Assembly (NCBI RefSeq): GCF_900113765.1
Contig: NZ_FOQO01000002.1
Coordinates: forward strand, 558,001 to 622,000
Direction: 5' to 3'
DNA length: 64,000 nucleotides
Source: Parapedobacter indicus
Lineage (GTDB): Bacteria > Bacteroidota > Bacteroidia > Sphingobacteriales > Sphingobacteriaceae
Shown one piece after another: positions 59,877-64,000 of this stretch (the first letter of the stretch is position 1; each line of letters begins with the position of its first letter). The position numbers and the translations under genes were made by a program. The notes below the pieces were generated by a model that saw only the letters and a list, made by a program, of their open reading frames with translations, searched no databases and was not told the origin of the DNA.

Positions 59877-61292
59877 TCACTTTGGCCGACTCATAAACGA
59901 ATCCTCTATTTTCAAATAGCTTTCTATTTCCTCTTTTTTCTGTACAAATGCGCCATTTAGCTTTTCGACGAGGTCAATACGTTTTTTGGCAAGATCAGTT
60001 GTTTCAGCTATATCATCACGCAGATTATATAATTGCCACGCTTTAGCAGGTTCATCTCTAATAATTTTCCAATCTCCCCAATGAAGCGCTGCAAAGTTCC
60101 GATATTCAAAAAACAGTGTTGCATGTGGAGAATGGGGGCTCTCTTGTGTTAATACAGGCAAAGGATTCTTGCCGTCTATAAACCTGTCTTTTGGCAGTTC
60201 AGCCTGGGATAGCTTAGCGCATGCCGGAAATAAATCCAAAGACCAAAGGCGTACATCGATGACTGAGTTTGCTTTCACTTTTCCAGGCCACCTTACCAAA
60301 GCCGGGACTCGTATTCCCCCCTCCCACAACGTGACTCCCGCTCCTTTTAACGGGGCATTTGATTGAATATCCAAATAGGGATAAAACGCGCCATTATCTG
60401 AATAAAGAAACACAAAGGTATTTTCAGAGATGTTCAGTGAGTCCAACGTATTCAATACCCGGCCAATGGCCATGTCAATTGCGGTAACCACCGCATTAAA
60501 CCGCTTCTTAGGATCTTTTTCATCTGGGGAAATCCCATAGGGTTTAAAGGCATAATCAGGTGCTTTCCATATATTTTCTTCGTCAGGACCAATATTCCGT
60601 TCGCCAGGATGGTGCGGGGCATCAAATGGAAGATAAACAAACCACGGTTTCGCTTGTGAGGTGTTTTTCCTGATAAAATGAATAGCAGCGTCCGCAAATA
60701 GGTCGGTACTGTATTCTCCGTTCCTGTTAATGGCTTCCGTATTGTGATGAAGGTCTTGTTTTCCTGCATATACATGAGAAAAATGATCAGCATTGCCTGA
60801 TGCAATGCCCAGATATTCGTCAAATCCCCTTTCGGTCGGTCTTGATCCAGGTGCAAAACCAATATTCCATTTTCCAAAAGCTCCCGTTGCATATTCCGTT
60901 GGTGCCTCTTTTAACATTTCGGGGATCAATATTTCAGATTGCCGCAGACCAATCCCATAATTCCCCGCTATACCATTCAGCTGATCAACCAGTTTATGCC
61001 GTTGGGGGATTCTGCCTGTCATCAACGAAGCTCTCGATACGGTACAAGTTGCGCCTGCAGTATAAAAATTTGTCAGGCGTGCCCCCTCCAAACCCAGCTG
61101 CTCAATGTGGGGAGTAATAATTGGAGATTCTTTGTTATAAACGCTAAGATCACCATACCCTACATTGTCGACTGTGATGATCAGTATGTTGGGAGGTCGA
61201 TTGGGAGGCCGGCCACTAGTATGTGCCCATAATGGGTTGCTGATCCCAGTATTCAGCGTTAAAAAAAACAGTAAATAAATGTTTCTTATCAT
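59877..61292 (-). CDS. Arylsulfatase-type sulfatase with CTVSR active-site motif
   Basis: This 471-residue exported sulfatase has a signal peptide to about residue 24, metal ligands in ITVDNVGYGD (39-48) and the nucleophile Cys83 in CTVSRASLMTGR. The usual motif is C-x-P-S-R (or C-x-A-S-R); the third position here is Val. FGKWNIGFAPGSRP and YSDNGAFYP supply other active-site residues. It is a close paralogue of the partial sulfatase at 62760, which has CTTSR, and a different sulfatase lies between them. The start is 19 bases after that gene's stop. Confidence 0.87.
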   Translation of the reverse strand: MIRNIYLLFFLTLNTGISNPLWAHTSGRPPNRPPNILIITVDNVGYGDLSVYNKESPIITPHIEQLGLEGARLTNFYTAGATCTVSRASLMTGRIPQRHKLVDQLNGIAGNYGIGLRQSEILIPEMLKEAPTEYATGAFGKWNIGFAPGSRPTERGFDEYLGIASGNADHFSHVYAGKQDLHHNTEAINRNGEYSTDLFADAAIHFIRKNTSQAKPWFVYLPFDAPHHPGERNIGPDEENIWKAPDYAFKPYGISPDEKDPKKRFNAVVTAIDMAIGRVLNTLDSLNISENTFVFLYSDNGAFYPYLDIQSNAPLKGAGVTLWEGGIRVPALVRWPGKVKANSVIDVRLWSLDLFPACAKLSQAELPKDRFIDGKNPLPVLTQESPHSPHATLFFEYRNFAALHWGDWKIIRDEPAKAWQLYNLRDDIAETTDLAKKRIDLVEKLNGAFVQKKEEIESYLKIEDSFMSRPK

Positions 61293-61311
61293 CAGATAAT
61301 TAATTTATCAC

Positions 61312-62751
61312 TCACTTGTAATCTTCGCCGCGGATGCTCCTGATGACCGACCGTTGCCAGTCTAAAAGTGCTTTCCGCATCTTTTCGACTCTATCGGGAT
61401 AACGGTCCGCTAGGTCATGCTCCTCCCGGACATCACTTTTCAGGTTGTACAGCTCCAGGACTTCCCCCTCCTGGTACAGTTTCCATTCGCCATCAATCCA
61501 TGCGAACTCACCCGAGTAAGGATAACGGTCCAGGCCCACATAGGCCATATCCGGCGGATTCAATAAACCTTCATTCAGCGAATCGGCCGGCAGCTCACCC
61601 GACAGCACTCGCTGGTAGTCCTGAATGATCTGATCGCTTTTCATGCCCTTCCCCTTAATTTCTCCATAATCCCAGAAACCAAGCGGTTTAGCTCTGCGAG
61701 CCATCCTGTCATGAAGCAGGGGTACAAGGCTGATTCCATCCAGCGGATATTTGATGCCCGATAGGTCTACACCGGCCAGTTCAAGAACCGTAGGGAAAAT
61801 GTCTAACGTGCTTGCGGGCATGTCCGAGATCCTGTGCTCGATCTTCCCCGGCCATTCGATCAGTGCAGGTACGCGGATCCCCCCTTCATGCAGCGACCCT
61901 TTTTGGTCCCGCAACGGACCGTTATCGGCCTCGGGCAGCTTCCCACCGTTGTCACTCGAAAACCAGAGCAGCGTCTCATCTGAAATCCCCTTGCTTTTCA
62001 ACTGGTCCCGCAATTTCCCCATGGCCCGGTCGATTCCGGTCAACTCCCCATAATAGTTCTTCAGGTTCTCCGGCTCGTCCGCGTACAGGTCTTTTAATTC
62101 TTCCGAGGCCTGGTGGGGAAGATGGGGAGATCCCAGCCAGATAAACACAAGAAACGGTGATTCTGCCTGCATGGCCTTGTCAATATATTCCAAAGCCAGG
62201 TCCACCGTTACTTCAGAACTCTCTCCTTTCAGGTGCACCGGTTCGCCGTTCTTGCTCATCCAGGGGTCGTTCTCATAAAAGTTCGCCGCTGCGCACCAGG
62301 TGTCAAAACCCCGAGCCCCGGGGTTGGTCGGGTGATCCGAAGTGATCGATCCGATATGCCACTTGCCAAAAAAGCCCGTTTGATAGCCGCTTGCTTTCAG
62401 GTGGTTAATGAAGCTTTGCTCTTCCGGCCTGAGGATGTGCCCCCAGGAAAAAACGCCCGTTCGCGTAGGGTACCGGCCCGTGATCACCCCCGCCCGCGTC
62501 GGGGAGCAGACCGGTGCGGTATAAAAACGGTCCAGCCGCAACCCATTCCGTGACATGTCGTCCAGGTTCGGGGTTTGTACATTACTGTTCCCCCTGTAGC
62601 CAACATCCCCATACCCCTGGTCGTCCGTCATCACGATGACGAAATTCGGTCTGGAAGGGAGCTGTTGACCCTTTACAAGACTCAAGGGAAAAATAAAAAG
62701 GAATAGGATGGACAATTTGGTTGACAATACCTTGTGAATTAACTGTTTCAT
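61312..62751 (-). CDS. Arylsulfatase-type sulfatase with CSPTR motif
   Basis: This ~479-residue exported sulfatase has a signal peptide ending near SLVKGQ, metal ligands MTDDQGYGD (41-49), the nucleophile Cys82 in CSPTRAGVITGRYP, then FGKWHIG and SSDNGG. CSPTR is a common functional form of the sulfatase signature. I start at ATG 62751; the frame opens at TTG 62763, which overlaps the stop of the upstream gene. The tight packing (8-base gap upstream, 19 downstream) shows one operon. It is not closely related to its two flanking sulfatases. Confidence 0.9.
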   Translation of the reverse strand: MKQLIHKVLSTKLSILFLFIFPLSLVKGQQLPSRPNFVIVMTDDQGYGDVGYRGNSNVQTPNLDDMSRNGLRLDRFYTAPVCSPTRAGVITGRYPTRTGVFSWGHILRPEEQSFINHLKASGYQTGFFGKWHIGSITSDHPTNPGARGFDTWCAAANFYENDPWMSKNGEPVHLKGESSEVTVDLALEYIDKAMQAESPFLVFIWLGSPHLPHQASEELKDLYADEPENLKNYYGELTGIDRAMGKLRDQLKSKGISDETLLWFSSDNGGKLPEADNGPLRDQKGSLHEGGIRVPALIEWPGKIEHRISDMPASTLDIFPTVLELAGVDLSGIKYPLDGISLVPLLHDRMARRAKPLGFWDYGEIKGKGMKSDQIIQDYQRVLSGELPADSLNEGLLNPPDMAYVGLDRYPYSGEFAWIDGEWKLYQEGEVLELYNLKSDVREEHDLADRYPDRVEKMRKALLDWQRSVIRSIRGEDYK

Positions 62752-62759
62752 ATGATCGT

Positions 62760-64000
62760 TCAATATATGTAATTGTTTGTCTGAACAACTCGTTTATTTT
62801 CCTCTATTGCTGAAGCGTGTTGAACCTCCCGCTGTTTCTGACTAAACGTTTCTCTTAGCTTCTGAACCAAATCTGGTCTGGACAGGGCAAGGTCATTTGC
62901 TTCTGACACATCCTCTTTTATATTAAATAACTGCCAGGCGTCATTGGTATTCTCCCGAACTATTTTCCAATCCCCCCAATGTAAAGCATCAAATTCCCCT
63001 ATCTCGAAATACAAAGTAGCATGGGGTGAAAATGCTGTTTCTCCAAGAAGTACCGGTAAAGGGTTTTTCCCGTCAATAACACGATCTGCTGGTAGTTCAG
63101 CTCCGGATAATTTAACACATGCGGTAAAAAAGTCAGGAGACCACAGGCGGGTATTGATCAGGGAACCGGGTTTTATCTTATTGCCCCATTTTACGACGGC
63201 CGGGATACGTATTCCTCCTTCATACAACGTCGAGCTCCCTCCTCTTAGCGGTGTATTTGTGCTGAATTGAACGCCCATGATACGCTCTTGGACAGCCTTT
63301 ACATTAGCGCCATTATCTGAGTAAAAGAAAATAAAGGTGTCTTTTGATATGTCTAGTGAGTCCAATGTACTTAGAAGTCGGCCAATAGCCCTATCAATTG
63401 CCGTAACTACGACATGATACCGCATGATGGGGTCTTTTTCATCAGGCGAAATCCCATAGGGTTCAAAAGCAGCATCCGGTGCTTTGAAGATAGGGAGTTC
63501 ATCCGGTGGAATGTTTCGCTGCCCGGGCGAGTGCGGGGCATCAAATGGCAGGTAGATAAACCACGGCCTGGACATCTTTGCATTCGTTTTTATGAAATCG
63601 ATGGCTGCATTGGCAAACATATCTGTACTGTATTCACCTGACCGGCTAACGGCCTCCGTATTATGATACAGATCAGGATTGCCGGCATATACGTGTGTAA
63701 AATGATCCGCATTGCCTGAAACGATTCCTAAGTATTCATCAAAACCCCGGTCCGTAGGTCTTGAGCCGGGCGCAAAGCCGATATTCCATTTCCCGAAGGC
63801 TGCTGTTGCATAATTTCCCGGGCTGTTCTTGATTACCTGAGGAAGTAAAATTTCTGATTGACGCAGCCCAATCCCGTAATTGTCGGCTAAACCATTCATT
63901 TGATAATCCAGTTTATTCCGTTGCGGAATCCTGCCTGTCAATAGGGTAGCCCTTGACGTCGTGCATGTTGCTCCGGCTGTATAAAAGTTAGTCAGTACAG
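62760..64000 (-). CDS. Arylsulfatase-type sulfatase with CTTSR motif (5' end outside the window)
   Basis: The frame is open to the right edge, so the N-terminus with signal peptide and first metal ligands is missing. The visible part starts at LTNFYTAGATCTTSR; the nucleophile Cys is in CTTSRATLLTGR near base 63965. FGKWNIGFAPGSRPTDRGFDEYLG and YSDNGANVK follow. It aligns along its whole visible length with the sulfatase at 59877-61292, apart from an insert of about 10 residues after YSDNGA. Its stop is 8 bases before the ATG of the next sulfatase, so it belongs to the same operon. Confidence 0.87.
   Translation of the reverse strand, partial: VLTNFYTAGATCTTSRATLLTGRIPQRNKLDYQMNGLADNYGIGLRQSEILLPQVIKNSPGNYATAAFGKWNIGFAPGSRPTDRGFDEYLGIVSGNADHFTHVYAGNPDLYHNTEAVSRSGEYSTDMFANAAIDFIKTNAKMSRPWFIYLPFDAPHSPGQRNIPPDELPIFKAPDAAFEPYGISPDEKDPIMRYHVVVTAIDRAIGRLLSTLDSLDISKDTFIFFYSDNGANVKAVQERIMGVQFSTNTPLRGGSSTLYEGGIRIPAVVKWGNKIKPGSLINTRLWSPDFFTACVKLSGAELPADRVIDGKNPLPVLLGETAFSPHATLYFEIGEFDALHWGDWKIVRENTNDAWQLFNIKEDVSEANDLALSRPDLVQKLRETFSQKQREVQHASAIEENKRVVQTNNYIY

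Overview
The window is chromosomal DNA of a Bacteroidota bacterium, most likely a Sphingobacteriaceae relative. The evidence is three SusC/SusD outer-membrane uptake pairs, each with its own ECF sigma factor and FecR anti-sigma factor, the type IX secretion translocon gene sprA next to ruvA, four sulfatases, and promoter elements of the Bacteroidota form TAnnTTTG. Base composition is close to 50% G+C by eye. The genus is inference. I saw no rRNA, tRNA, CRISPR array or insertion sequence.

Positions 1-9284 (+ strand) hold housekeeping genes: the 3' part of a malic enzyme, ruvA and sprA. From 9408 to the right edge every gene is on the minus strand. Locus A (19256 down to 9408) is sigma, FecR, SusC, SusD and two discoidin-like surface lipoproteins. 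Next come a GNAT/nitrilase fusion and an MFS transporter with a small membrane partner. Locus B (34260 down to 23072) is sigma, an intruding cysteine synthase gene, FecR, SusC, SusD, an alpha/beta hydrolase and a SASA/DUF1080 protein. A GlcNAc operon follows (39160 down to 34429): Gfo/Idh oxidoreductase, sugar permease, nagA, nagB.

Locus C (55750 down to 39624) is the most unusual part. Sigma, FecR, SusC and SusD are followed by a tight seven-gene operon: an Nramp-fold transporter without the metal-ligand motifs, an atypical NAD-epimerase-like protein, a DapA-family aldolase/lyase, an enolase-superfamily enzyme, a cupredoxin, a beta-propeller lipoprotein and a sorbosone-dehydrogenase/cytochrome c fusion. 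It encodes no glycoside hydrolase. I read it as a periplasmic oxidation chain coupled to cytoplasmic acid-sugar dehydration and cleavage. To its right are a Gfo/Idh plus alpha/beta hydrolase pair and an operon of four sulfatases that runs off the edge.

Two regulatory patterns stand out. A 20-base motif (15 of its first 18 bases identical in three copies) lies upstream of the locus C sigma gene, the seven-gene operon and the Gfo/hydrolase pair, suggesting one regulon. In the FecR-SusC gaps of loci B and C there is a good intrinsic terminator on the strand opposite all genes, preceded by a TAnnTTTG element at the susC start. This is the layout expected for short antisense RNAs of the DonS type known from Bacteroides.
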